Part shown: positions 26,986 to 34,799 of the stretch, in pieces
Layout of the letters: each line of letters starts with the position of its first letter
How positions within the stretch are numbered: position 1 is the stretch's first letter
Source of the DNA: Terriglobus tenax
GTDB taxonomy: Bacteria > Acidobacteriota > Terriglobia > Terriglobales > Acidobacteriaceae
NCBI RefSeq assembly: GCF_025685395.1
Contig: NZ_JAGSYA010000004.1
Location: 1,054,001-1,118,000 of the forward strand
DNA length: 64,000 bases
Direction: 5' to 3'
Notes under the pieces: generated by a model
Seen by the model: the letters and a program-made list of their open reading frames with translations, nothing else
Told to the model about the DNA's origin: nothing
The model's database searches: none
Made by a program: the position numbers and the translations under genes

Positions 26986-28538
26986 AGTCTTTGCTCTCTT
27001 TCGCCGCACTGGCCGCGCTCGCACTTCCCTTATCCTCACAAACGGCTGCGACAAAGCCTCAGACGGACTGGCCTACCTACAACGGTGACTACAGCGGCCG
27101 CCGCTTCAGCAAGCTGACGAAGATCAACACCGCCACCGTGGGCAAGCTGCAGCTGGCCTGGAGCTACCGCATCACCACCACCACCGGCGGAGGACAGCGC
27201 ATCTCCGCTACACCGCTGATGGTTGACGGCGTCATCTACTTCACCGTGCCCAGCCATGCATGGGCCGTGGATGCACGCACAGGTCTGAAGCTGTGGCAGT
27301 TCGACTGGACCAGCAAGGGCGGCGAGACCATCGGCAACCGCGGCGCCGCTATCAAGGGCGACACGCTCTACTTCGAGACTGAAGACTGCAACCTGGTCGC
27401 CATCGATATCCACACCGGCAAGGAGAAGTGGCACGCGTCGATTGGAAATCCGGACCAGTTCTACTTTGGCTCCGTTGCCCCGGTCATCGTGAACAACCAC
27501 GTCATGGTCGGCATCAGCGGCGACGACTTCGATATCCCCGGCTACGTGGAAGCCCACGACCCCGAAACCGGTGCCCTGCAGTGGCGCTGGTATGCCTACC
27601 CGGAAGCGGGCACGCCGGAAGCGAAATCCTGGCCCAACGATGATGCCCGCACCCATGGCGGCGGCATGACCTGGGTGGCCGGCACCTATGACCCCGATCT
27701 AAATCTCTACTACTTTGGCACCGGCAATGCGCAGCCCGTCATCAACGGCACGGCACGCCCCGGCGACAATCTGTTCACCTCCACCATCTGCGCACTCAAC
27801 CCGGACACCGGCAAACTGGTGTGGTACTTCCAGCCCAATCCGCATGACACCCATGACTGGGATGCGGTGCAGACGCCCGTGTTGATTGACGGCACGGTGG
27901 ACGGCAAGCCTCGCAAGCTGCTGGCGCAGGCCAGCCGCAACGGCTGGTACTTCCTGCTGGACCGCACCAACGGCAAAGCCATCACCTCGGTTCCGTATGC
28001 CAAGCAGAACTGGGCTACCGGCGTAAACGAAAAGGGTCAGCCGATCCTGAACCCGGCCATCACCGCCAAGCAGAACGGTACCCTGACTGCTCCCAACCAG
28101 GCAGGTGCATCCAACTGGTATCCCCCGAGCTTCAGCCCGTTGACCGGTCTGTTCTATGTGCCCGCGTATGACGCGTACAGCATGTACTACATCTATGACA
28201 ACAACAAGAAGCCGGAAGGCTGGGCAGGCAATGACCGCAGCGGCTGGACCTCCGCCTCACTGCGCGCCATGGACTACCGCACCGGCAAAGTCCGCTGGAA
28301 CCATAAGTGGCCGTCCGAAGGCGCTCGCTCCGGCATTCTGACCACTGCCGGGAACCTGCTCTTCACCGGCGATCCTTCCAGCAACCTGATCGCTTTCAAC
28401 TCCACGACCGGAGCCATCCTGTGGCACTCCGGTCTGAATGCACCGGTCAGCAATGGGCCCACGACCTTTGAGCTGGATGGCCTGCAGTACATCACCGCCG
28501 CTGCAGGCGACACGCTGTACGCCTGGGTGCTGCGCTAG
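26982..28538 (+). CDS. PQQ-dehydrogenase-like eight-bladed propeller protein
   Basis: This 518-residue secreted protein (signal ending LPLSSQTAA) has repeated tryptophan-docking blades such as ATVGKLQLAWSYR and DARTGLKLWQFDW. It resembles type I quinoprotein alcohol dehydrogenases, which oxidise alcohols or sugars in the periplasm with PQQ and Ca or lanthanide. The catalytic-base Asp is kept (HDWD, Asp294) and so is the cofactor Asn (GTGN, Asn249). Two hallmark features are altered: the vicinal Cys-Cys of CCDVVNRG is replaced by Gly113-Gly114 in GGETIGNRG, and the Ca-ligand Glu of the GAE(Y/L)G loop is Asp182. The residue two after Asp294 is Val, not the Asp of lanthanide enzymes. PQQ binding is therefore uncertain. 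The partner is the overlapping cytochrome c. Confidence 0.85.
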   Translation: MKSLLSFAALAALALPLSSQTAATKPQTDWPTYNGDYSGRRFSKLTKINTATVGKLQLAWSYRITTTTGGGQRISATPLMVDGVIYFTVPSHAWAVDARTGLKLWQFDWTSKGGETIGNRGAAIKGDTLYFETEDCNLVAIDIHTGKEKWHASIGNPDQFYFGSVAPVIVNNHVMVGISGDDFDIPGYVEAHDPETGALQWRWYAYPEAGTPEAKSWPNDDARTHGGGMTWVAGTYDPDLNLYYFGTGNAQPVINGTARPGDNLFTSTICALNPDTGKLVWYFQPNPHDTHDWDAVQTPVLIDGTVDGKPRKLLAQASRNGWYFLLDRTNGKAITSVPYAKQNWATGVNEKGQPILNPAITAKQNGTLTAPNQAGASNWYPPSFSPLTGLFYVPAYDAYSMYYIYDNNKKPEGWAGNDRSGWTSASLRAMDYRTGKVRWNHKWPSEGARSGILTTAGNLLFTGDPSSNLIAFNSTTGAILWHSGLNAPVSNGPTTFELDGLQYITAAAGDTLYAWVLR

Positions 28539-28612
28539 ATTCACCCTTCTCAATCCTCATCCGACCTCTGTAGAGTGAGTGCGCTCCAAACGCCCGCTCT
28601 CCAGAGGTCCTG

Positions 28613-29413
28613 ATGAACCGCTCGCTCGCCGCCTGCCTTCTTCTCTCCACAACACTTCTTGCCCAGCAGCCACAGGCGACGCCTCCGCGGGGACCTGCAC
28701 GGGTTCTCCCCGTCGCTGTCGACCCCGGCGATCACGAAGGCTTCACGCAGATCTTTGATAGCAAAACACTCACGCACTGGGATGCAAACCCCAACGTGTG
28801 GAGTGTGCAGGGCGGCGCAATGGTGGGGGAATACAAATCCGCGGAAGGCGCACGCAACCCGCAGACCTTCGCCATCTATCGCGGCTCGGAGCCTGCGGAT
28901 TTCGAACTGAAACTCGAGGTCCGGCTGGAAGGCGATCAGGCCGACAGCGGCATTCAGTACCACAGCTATCCCGCACCCCCGTTGACACCACGGCCCGGAG
29001 CTCCGGCGTTTCCGCAGGACACGAAGTGGAATCTCGCCGGGCTGCAGTTTGACCTGAGCCTGCAGCGCAATGGCGACAACATCGGGATTCTTGCCGAGGG
29101 CGGAGGCCGCGGCATCGTCGGGGAGCGCGGACAGATTGTCTATGCGCAAACCGGCAGGACACCGCAGCTGCTCGGCGAACTCGCCTCCACCAAAGACCTG
29201 TCCAGCTTCTTCAAGCCGCATGACTGGAACAATGTCCACCTGATCGTGCGCGGCCACACCGTCATCCAAATGATCAATGGTCATGTCACCGGCATTCTGC
29301 TGGACGACGACACCACAAAGTGGAAGGCCAGCGGCGTAATCGGCCTGCAGTGCGCCGGACCGGGCTCGGTCAGGATCTCCTTCCGCAATATCTGGCTGAA
29401 AGAGCTTCAATAA
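28613..29413 (+). CDS. Secreted DUF1080 (3-keto-disaccharide hydrolase-like) protein
   Basis: The 266-residue protein has a signal peptide (MNRSLAACLLLSTTLLAQQ) and one concanavalin-like beta-sandwich of the DUF1080 family (FTQIFDSKTLTHWDANPNVW, then DSGIQYHSYPAP and HDWNNVHLIVRGHTVIQMING). Some members have been linked to cleavage of glycosidic bonds after oxidation of the sugar at C3. It lies 74 bp after the quinoprotein gene on the same strand and ends 32 bp before the OsmC start. Hydrolysis or elimination of a 3-keto-glycoside in the periplasm is an inference from family and neighbours. Active-site residues cannot be assigned from sequence by eye. Confidence 0.85.
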   Translation: MNRSLAACLLLSTTLLAQQPQATPPRGPARVLPVAVDPGDHEGFTQIFDSKTLTHWDANPNVWSVQGGAMVGEYKSAEGARNPQTFAIYRGSEPADFELKLEVRLEGDQADSGIQYHSYPAPPLTPRPGAPAFPQDTKWNLAGLQFDLSLQRNGDNIGILAEGGGRGIVGERGQIVYAQTGRTPQLLGELASTKDLSSFFKPHDWNNVHLIVRGHTVIQMINGHVTGILLDDDTTKWKASGVIGLQCAGPGSVRISFRNIWLKELQ

Positions 29414-29445
29414 CCCAAGTCATTACGGAGCGGCGAGGAGTTTTT

Positions 29446-29856
29446 GTGAGTGAGACGGTAGTGCTCTATGAAGGTGGACTGCGTTGCACCGCCAGACATG
29501 AGGAATCCGGCGTAACCATCACCACGGATGCCCCAAAAGAAAATCATGGGCAAGGATCGAGTTTCTCTCCGAGCGAGCTGCTGTCCGTCTCTCTTGGGAG
29601 CTGCGTCCTCAGTCTCATGGGGATCGTTGCCCGGTCGATGGATCTGGACATCGCCGGCTCCTCCGCAACCGTTCGCAAGAAAATGGCAAATGCGCCCCGT
29701 AGAATCGTCAACATTGCAATCGACGTATACGTTCCGCATCCTCTGACCGAGGAACAGGCTACCAAGCTGGAGGCTGCAGCTCACGCCTGTCCTGTACACA
29801 ATAGCCTCCGGCCAGAGCTATGCGCCCCCATCACATTTCGCTGGCACAAGTCCTGA
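29446..29856 (+). CDS. OsmC/Ohr-family protein
   Basis: The product has 136 residues from a GTG start at 29446, chosen because GAGGAG lies 5 nt upstream; an upstream in-frame ATG at 29320 lies inside the DUF1080 gene. OsmC/Ohr proteins reduce organic hydroperoxides with a pair of cysteines. Here SVSLGSCVLSLMGIVAR carries the first Cys and AHACPVHNSLRPE the second, matching the family's two-Cys layout. It is cytosolic. The short distance to the DUF1080 gene allows co-transcription, and it converges on the YafY-type regulator gene. A link between peroxide defence and the oxidative enzymes upstream is possible but unproven. Confidence 0.88.
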   Translation: MSETVVLYEGGLRCTARHEESGVTITTDAPKENHGQGSSFSPSELLSVSLGSCVLSLMGIVARSMDLDIAGSSATVRKKMANAPRRIVNIAIDVYVPHPLTEEQATKLEAAAHACPVHNSLRPELCAPITFRWHKS

Positions 29857-29885
29857 ACCACGCCACCGCAAACCTGCGATTTTCG

Positions 29886-30872
29886 TCAGGATCCAACAGT
29901 TCCCGCTGGGAACGCCTCGCCGGAGGCTTCTGCCGCTTGCATAGCCCGCTGTCCCAGTTGGTGAAAGGTCTCGTGCAGTTCCGGCGGGTGATGGACAACA
30001 ATCCGGCAGTTCAGGCTCAGCAGCATGGCCGCAAACATCTCCAGCCGGTCGCGTCCGCAGCGCAGCCGCGTTCCCCCTTCGTGCGCTTCGGTCGCAATCC
30101 GCCACGGAGCGAAGTTCTTCTCCGCCTCCCCAGCCGGCATATCCACCCACACATCAATCTGGTAATCCGACTGCACAAACGGCATGTGCTCCCGCAGATA
30201 CCGTTGCGCATCGAAGCTCTCCGGCGGCTCAAAACTCACCGGTGTCACCAGCAACCCGCTCACACGGTCCAGGCGAAACGTCCGCATCTCCTTGCGCGAC
30301 AGGCAATACCCGATCAGGTACCAGCGGCCATCGGTGTGCACCACGCCATGCGGCTGGATCTCACGTTCGGAGGTTTCGCCGCTGTGCGTGCGGTACGCAA
30401 ACCGCACCTGCCGCCCCGCGCGGATGGCCGATGCCGCCCGCGTCAGTGACTCCACCGAGGTCGAGACCACCCACGGCCCCGTCTCAATCGCGATGACTTC
30501 GTCCACCGTCCGCACGCTCTCGCGCAATGACTGCGGCATCACCCGCTCCAGTTTGGCCAATGCGCCTTCGGTTGCAGGAGCGAACGCCGCTAACCCGACC
30601 TGGGCAAGAGCTCGCAGTCCAAGTGAAAGCGCAAACGCCTCTTCGTTGGTAAACAATAGCGGAGGAAGACGGAAGCCAGGACGCAGGCGATATGCCCCTC
30701 CCACACCGCGCGAGGAGTCGATAGGGATGTTCAGGTCCTTCAAACGGACCATGTAACGCTGCACGGTGCGCAGGTCCACACCCAGCCGCTCGGCCAGCTC
30801 CGCTCCGGTCACGTGGTCGCGCCCCTGCAACATCTCCAGGACGGTGAGCACGCGCATGATGGGGTCATACAT
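29886..30872 (-). CDS. YafY-type HTH/WYL-domain transcriptional regulator
   Basis: The 328-residue regulator has an N-terminal DeoR-like helix-turn-helix (VTGAELAERLGVDLRTVQRYM, residues 21-41) and a YafY/WYL-type ligand-binding part (GRWYLIGYCLSRKEMRTFRLDRV). A C-terminal WCX-like extension follows. WYL proteins often sense nucleic-acid or nucleotide ligands. It is divergent from the DinB-family gene with about 98 bp between starts, an arrangement suggesting that it controls that gene and itself. It converges with osmC. Confidence 0.88.
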   Translation of the reverse strand: MYDPIMRVLTVLEMLQGRDHVTGAELAERLGVDLRTVQRYMVRLKDLNIPIDSSRGVGGAYRLRPGFRLPPLLFTNEEAFALSLGLRALAQVGLAAFAPATEGALAKLERVMPQSLRESVRTVDEVIAIETGPWVVSTSVESLTRAASAIRAGRQVRFAYRTHSGETSEREIQPHGVVHTDGRWYLIGYCLSRKEMRTFRLDRVSGLLVTPVSFEPPESFDAQRYLREHMPFVQSDYQIDVWVDMPAGEAEKNFAPWRIATEAHEGGTRLRCGRDRLEMFAAMLLSLNCRIVVHHPPELHETFHQLGQRAMQAAEASGEAFPAGTVGS

Positions 30873-30970
30873 ACCAGTTCCAGCTTCGCTTTAATTTACG
30901 ACAGCTTCTGTCGGGAATACTCCCTAAGCTGAATTTGAGCTCGTACAAGGCTTCACCTGGAGGAACCGAT

Positions 30971-31441
30971 ATGGCAAATGAAACCACTGTACTGACCGCG
31001 GACGAACTACTGAAGAACTGGCAGGGACACCGCCGCCTGACCCGCAAAACAATCGAAGCCTTCCCCGAAGACAAGCTCTTCGGTTTTTCGCTCGGCGGCA
31101 TGAGAACCTTCGCCGAGATGGCCAGCGAATTTCTGCACATGGCCATCCCGATCGTGGACGGCGTCGCTACCGGCAAATGGGAAGAGTTCAAAGCCGAAAA
31201 GCCTACGACCAAGGCCGAAATTCTGAAGATGTGGGACCAGCAGACCGCGGAGCTGGATGAGAAGTTCCCAAAGATTCCACCGCATCGCTTCCTGGAGGTG
31301 GACAAGGCCTTCGGCCAGTGGGAGAACACCAACATCGCCACCATCCAGTACGCCATTGATAACGAGATTCATCATCGCGGCCAAGGCTATGTCTACCTTC
31401 GCGCGCTGGGCATTGAGCCGCCACCCTTCTGGGAGCGGTAA
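30971..31441 (+). CDS. DinB-superfamily protein
   Basis: This 156-residue four-helix-bundle protein resembles DinB/mycothiol-dependent enzymes, which use three His residues to hold a metal and often act as thiol S-transferases. Candidate ligands are the His of SEFLHMAIP and the two of DNEIHHRGQGY near the C-terminus. The start at 30971 is set by GGAGG 7 nt upstream, and the in-frame ATG at 30935 has no such site. It is divergent from the YafY-type regulator gene. A palindrome cluster follows its stop codon. The substrate and thiol cofactor are unknown. Confidence 0.85.
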   Translation: MANETTVLTADELLKNWQGHRRLTRKTIEAFPEDKLFGFSLGGMRTFAEMASEFLHMAIPIVDGVATGKWEEFKAEKPTTKAEILKMWDQQTAELDEKFPKIPPHRFLEVDKAFGQWENTNIATIQYAIDNEIHHRGQGYVYLRALGIEPPPFWER

Positions 31442-31448
31442 GGAGAGA

Positions 31449-31490
31449 GGGCTTTAGCCCTGGGATTTTAAAAACCCAGGGCTAAAGCCC
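31449..31490. terminator. Long perfect palindrome, probable bidirectional terminator
   Basis: GGGCTTTAGCCCTGGG (31449-31464) pairs perfectly with CCCAGGGCTAAAGCCC (31475-31490) across the AT-only loop ATTTTAAAAA. It lies 7 bp past the DinB stop codon, between convergent genes. It begins a cluster of four palindromes (see the repeat entry at 31511). Confidence 0.65.
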
Positions 31491-31510
31491 TTCAAGTGGA
31501 TGGCCATATT

Positions 31511-31581
31511 CAGTGGCCTGAAGGCCACTGCTTCATCCGTTGGAGAGCTAAAGCTTTCCAGTGTCACTTGCCTGCAGGCAA
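31511..31581. repeat. Three further extragenic palindromes of related pattern
   Basis: CAGTGGCC-TGAA-GGCCACTG (31511-31530), an 8-bp stem with AA loop and one G-T pair (31542-31559, core AGCTAAAGCT), and TTGCCTGCAGGCAA (31568-31581). All share the form GGCnTnAAGnCC with the 31449 element. The last one lies inside the end of the phospholipase gene and encodes its final residues LPAG before Lys and the stop. They look like a REP-type palindromic family. Confidence 0.5.
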
Positions 31582-32700
31582 CATCCCATCCAGCTTCTTG
31601 CTGTCGCATCCTGCCGGAGCAATGATCGGGTTACAGCGTGCTACCTCTCCACCGGGGAACTTCACCACAAACGGCGTCCACTGCGAGGGCTCCGACGGCG
31701 GATAGTCCGTGCTCACCAGTTGCGCTCCGCTGGCGAAGACCTCGTCGCGGCGTTTGGTGTCATTGGTGCGGGCTTCCTTGGTGCCTTCGTCGGTGCGGGC
31801 GCGGACCAGGTAGCCGTCCTTTACCAGGGCGTCAATCTCAGCCTTCGATCCACCATTCATCTCGGTGAAGGCAGCATCGTCATGGCCAGGAACGGCGTTG
31901 GTGAACATGACGCGACCCTTCCCCGCAGGGTGACCGGCAACATAGGTCTCTTCCTTGCCGCGCTGGTCGATCAGGAAGACGACCTTGCCGCGCGCCTTGT
32001 CTAAGGTGGGCCAGTTGTTGGCCTTGATCGCCTCCGGCAGCGTAGCGTACTTACCGCGCACCATATCCGGGGTGATCAGCTCGCTCTCACTGAAGACACT
32101 GCGAATCTCGGCATCGACGCGGTCAAAGGTCTCCGTCGTGAAAGGCGTGGCCACGGTGGCATTGGGCACATTGCGCTCAGAGCCTTCCTTGGTCTCAATC
32201 AGCAGGAAGACCGGCAGGGCCTTCGGGTGGGCCTTGCTCCATCCCTTCACCTGCTTCAGGCAATCCACAAACAGGTGGCACTGGCTGCGCTGGTCCACGT
32301 CCTGCATGTGCAGCACCTTGAAGCCGGGCTTATCCATCTCGTGGTTGGGGTCGAAGTCAGGGTCGGCAGGAAGACCGGCTTCCTTTACCTGTTCAACTAC
32401 CTTCGGATGGGCATACTTGCCGCCCTTGGGATCGTCAAAGATGTCGATCTCAAGCTGACGAACTCCACCGCTCAGCTGGTCGGCCAGCGGAGCATGACGG
32501 TAGTCCAGGCTGCGGAAACCCGCGGGATTCTTCTGCTCCAGCCACTTGGCTTCACTCGGCGCAAACCCTTTGTGATAGCTGTTGTGCGAGCCGATTACCT
32601 GGATCTGGTTGAGATGGATCTGTTTATCCTGCGCAGACTGGGCAAAGGCCATGGGAGCACATACGGCAAAGGCGAGAGCAGCAATTTCAAAACGGCGCAT
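31564..32700 (-). CDS. Secreted calcium-dependent phosphoinositide-type phospholipase C
   Basis: This 378-residue TIM-barrel phosphodiesterase resembles the Ca-dependent phosphoinositide-specific PLC family of bacteria. The signal peptide is ALAFAVCAPMAFAQ. The catalytic block VIGSHNSYHKG supplies the first His and Asn, and RQLEIDIFDDPKGG supplies the acidic Ca ligands; VFLLIETKEGSERN and VVFLIDQRGKEETY are later barrel strands. Such enzymes cleave glycerophosphoinositol-type lipids outside the cell. It is a second, unrelated phospholipase C besides the one at 12378. It stands alone between a palindrome cluster and a tRNA gene. Confidence 0.87.
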   Translation of the reverse strand: MRRFEIAALAFAVCAPMAFAQSAQDKQIHLNQIQVIGSHNSYHKGFAPSEAKWLEQKNPAGFRSLDYRHAPLADQLSGGVRQLEIDIFDDPKGGKYAHPKVVEQVKEAGLPADPDFDPNHEMDKPGFKVLHMQDVDQRSQCHLFVDCLKQVKGWSKAHPKALPVFLLIETKEGSERNVPNATVATPFTTETFDRVDAEIRSVFSESELITPDMVRGKYATLPEAIKANNWPTLDKARGKVVFLIDQRGKEETYVAGHPAGKGRVMFTNAVPGHDDAAFTEMNGGSKAEIDALVKDGYLVRARTDEGTKEARTNDTKRRDEVFASGAQLVSTDYPPSEPSQWTPFVVKFPGGEVARCNPIIAPAGCDSKKLDGMLPAGK

Positions 32701-32771
32701 ATTTTAGTTTTCTACCGCAAACATATTGCCACACCATGAATCGGGTAGAATCCATGGGTAGCGTTTCCCGT

Positions 32772-32856
32772 GCGAAAGTGGCGAAATTGGCAGACGCACC
32801 AGACTTAGGATCTGGCGGGGCAACCCGTGGGGGTTCAAGTCCCCCCTTTCGCACCA
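32772..32856 (+). tRNA. tRNA-Leu (anticodon UAG)
   Basis: The 85-nt cloverleaf is complete. Acceptor arm GCGAAAG pairs with CTTTCGC, the anticodon stem CCAGA/TCTGG encloses loop CTTAGGA (anticodon TAG, reading CUA/CUN Leu codons), and the long variable arm (GCGGGGCAACCCGT region) is typical of class II tRNA-Leu. The T arm GGGGG-TTCAAGT-CCCCC is perfect. The 3' CCA is encoded. Confidence 0.96.
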
Positions 32857-32886
32857 ATTCTTTTTTCTCGATCCTGGAAAGGCATC

Positions 32887-33198
32887 ATGAGCCAGCAGAA
32901 CAAGCCCGCAGAAAACACCACCACGCTTCACCTGGAAAAGACCGAGGAGTATCGCGAGACCTACGCCAACAGCGTGCAGGTCCGCATGTCCGTGTGGGAC
33001 TTCCAGCTTATCTTCGGCACCATGCATCCGCAGGCTGCCGACGAGGTGACGGTGCGGAACTTCCAGGGCGTGTACCTGAGCCCGCAGCAGGCCAAGGCTC
33101 TGCTGAATGTGCTGAACCAGAATGTTGCCCAGTATGAGCAGGCGTTTGGCGAGATTGCACTCGAGCCCAAGTTCAACCTGCCGGGGCCTGTCCACTAA
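32887..33198 (+). CDS. DUF3467 protein
   Basis: This small soluble protein of 103 residues matches the DUF3467 family, whose core is seen in ANSVQVRMSVWDFQLIFGTM and NFQGVYLSPQQAKALLNVL. The ATG at 32887 is preferred because the frame upstream reads into the tRNA. No function is known for the family. It stands 30 bp after tRNA-Leu and its TAA is followed immediately by the GTG start of the membrane glycosyltransferase. Confidence 0.85.
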   Translation: MSQQNKPAENTTTLHLEKTEEYRETYANSVQVRMSVWDFQLIFGTMHPQAADEVTVRNFQGVYLSPQQAKALLNVLNQNVAQYEQAFGEIALEPKFNLPGPVH

Positions 33199-34785
33199 GT
33201 GTTTCCGAAACGTGATGCGGCACTGCCGTTGTGGGTGATCTATCCGCTGCTGTTCGCAGGGATTTATTTTTCGCACCTGACCTTGCTGCGCCTGCCGTAC
33301 TTCTGGGACGAGGCCGGATACTACATTCCGGCTGCGCTGGACTACTTCCGTATCGGCTCGTTGATCCCCTTCACCACCATCACCAATGCGCATCCGCCGC
33401 TGCCGTCTATCCTGATGGCCGGCTGGTGGCACATTGCGGGCTATGTTCCGTCAGCCACGCGCACGCTGTGCGTTATGCTCTCCGCGGCCGCGCTTCTGGC
33501 GGTCTTCCGCATGGGCCACATGCTGGCAGGTACGGCCGTCGCTTGGGTCACCGTCCTGCTGACGGCTGCCTATTCCATCTGGTACGCGCAAAGCACCCTG
33601 GCCCACGCGGATATCTTCGCCGCGGCCTTCACGCTGTGGGCGCTCTCGTTTTACCTGGAAAGCCTGGTCAGCAAGAGTTCCGTACGCCATGCCGTACTGG
33701 CCGCCACGCTCTTTTCCCTGGCGGCTATCGCCAAAGAGACCGCCATCGTTACGCCGGCCGCGCTGGCCGGATGGGAACTTCTGCAGGGTCTCCGCACCCG
33801 CAGGCTGCGCTGGGCATGGGTGCTCGCGCTGGCCTTCCCCCTGCTGCCGCTCCTAGGCTGGTACTTCTACCATCAGCACAAGACCGGCTACATGTTCGGC
33901 AACCCGGAATTCGTTCGCTACAACGCCACTGCCACCCTGGACGTTAAGCGGATTGCACTCTCCTTTTATCATCGCGTGTTGCATCTGACCACGCACATGA
34001 ACATGTGGGTGGCTACCGTGCTCACCACCGGCGTCTTTTTGCTGCCCCCACAGCCCTCCGGCAGCACACGCCGCATTGCGAAGCCCGCGCTGGCGGCCAT
34101 TGGCGTCATCCTGTTGATCAATCTGCTGGAGTTCTCCGTACTTGGCGGAGCCCTGCTGACCCGCTACCTGCTGCCCTGCTTCCCGCTTCTGCTGCTGGTG
34201 TATGTCAGCGTCTGGCAGCACCATTTCCGCCAGTGGTGGCTGCTGGCCGGTATCAGCTTCGCGGGCTTTGTGGCGGCCATCTTCATCAACCCGCCATATG
34301 CCTTTGCCCCGGAAGACAACCTGACCTACCGCGACTTCGTCGTGCTGCATCAGCAGGCCATCAACGTCATCACGCAGCATTACCCCCAGGCCACGGTGCT
34401 CACCGCATGGCCGGCGTGGACCGAGCTGATGCATCCCGATCTTGGCTATGTAAAGACGCCGGTGCAGGTAACACCCATCCAGAATTTTTCTCTCGAGCAG
34501 GTCCAACAGGCGGCACAGCACCCTGAACGCTTCGATACGGCACTGGTTTTCAGCACGAAGTACGAGCCAGCCACCGGAAAAATGAACTTCGGCAAGCCGC
34601 TGGAAGGCCAGGCGACCCGCTACTTTGACTTCCACCGCGATCTTCTGCCAGCCGAGGCCGCCGCCCTTCTGCACGGCAAGGTGGTCTGGCAGGGTGAGCG
34701 CAATGGTGAATGGGCTGCCGTCATCCGCTTTCCCCGTCTCATGGACGCCTCCGTTCAGCCCCAGCAGCCGTCCAAACACCTATAA
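33199..34785 (+). CDS. PMT/GT39-like membrane glycosyltransferase
   Basis: The 528-residue integral membrane protein has about 10-12 TM helices. The acidic motif of GT39/ArnT-type enzymes is present in the first periplasmic loop (RLPYFWDEAGYYIPAALDYF), followed by AHPPLPSILMAGWWH and SLAAIAKETAIVTP. Such enzymes use polyprenyl-phosphate sugars to glycosylate proteins or lipids on the outer face of the inner membrane. It starts with GTG right after the DUF3467 stop and is followed 14 bp later by the TPR gene. The acceptor is unknown. Confidence 0.85.
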   Translation: MFPKRDAALPLWVIYPLLFAGIYFSHLTLLRLPYFWDEAGYYIPAALDYFRIGSLIPFTTITNAHPPLPSILMAGWWHIAGYVPSATRTLCVMLSAAALLAVFRMGHMLAGTAVAWVTVLLTAAYSIWYAQSTLAHADIFAAAFTLWALSFYLESLVSKSSVRHAVLAATLFSLAAIAKETAIVTPAALAGWELLQGLRTRRLRWAWVLALAFPLLPLLGWYFYHQHKTGYMFGNPEFVRYNATATLDVKRIALSFYHRVLHLTTHMNMWVATVLTTGVFLLPPQPSGSTRRIAKPALAAIGVILLINLLEFSVLGGALLTRYLLPCFPLLLLVYVSVWQHHFRQWWLLAGISFAGFVAAIFINPPYAFAPEDNLTYRDFVVLHQQAINVITQHYPQATVLTAWPAWTELMHPDLGYVKTPVQVTPIQNFSLEQVQQAAQHPERFDTALVFSTKYEPATGKMNFGKPLEGQATRYFDFHRDLLPAEAAALLHGKVVWQGERNGEWAAVIRFPRLMDASVQPQQPSKHL

Positions 34786-34799
34786 TCAGGCCGGTGAGG

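Noticed and set aside
26982..28538. Lanthanide-dependent alcohol dehydrogenase
   Set aside because: The diagnostic Asp two residues after the catalytic Asp is Val here, and the metal-ligand Glu is also changed.
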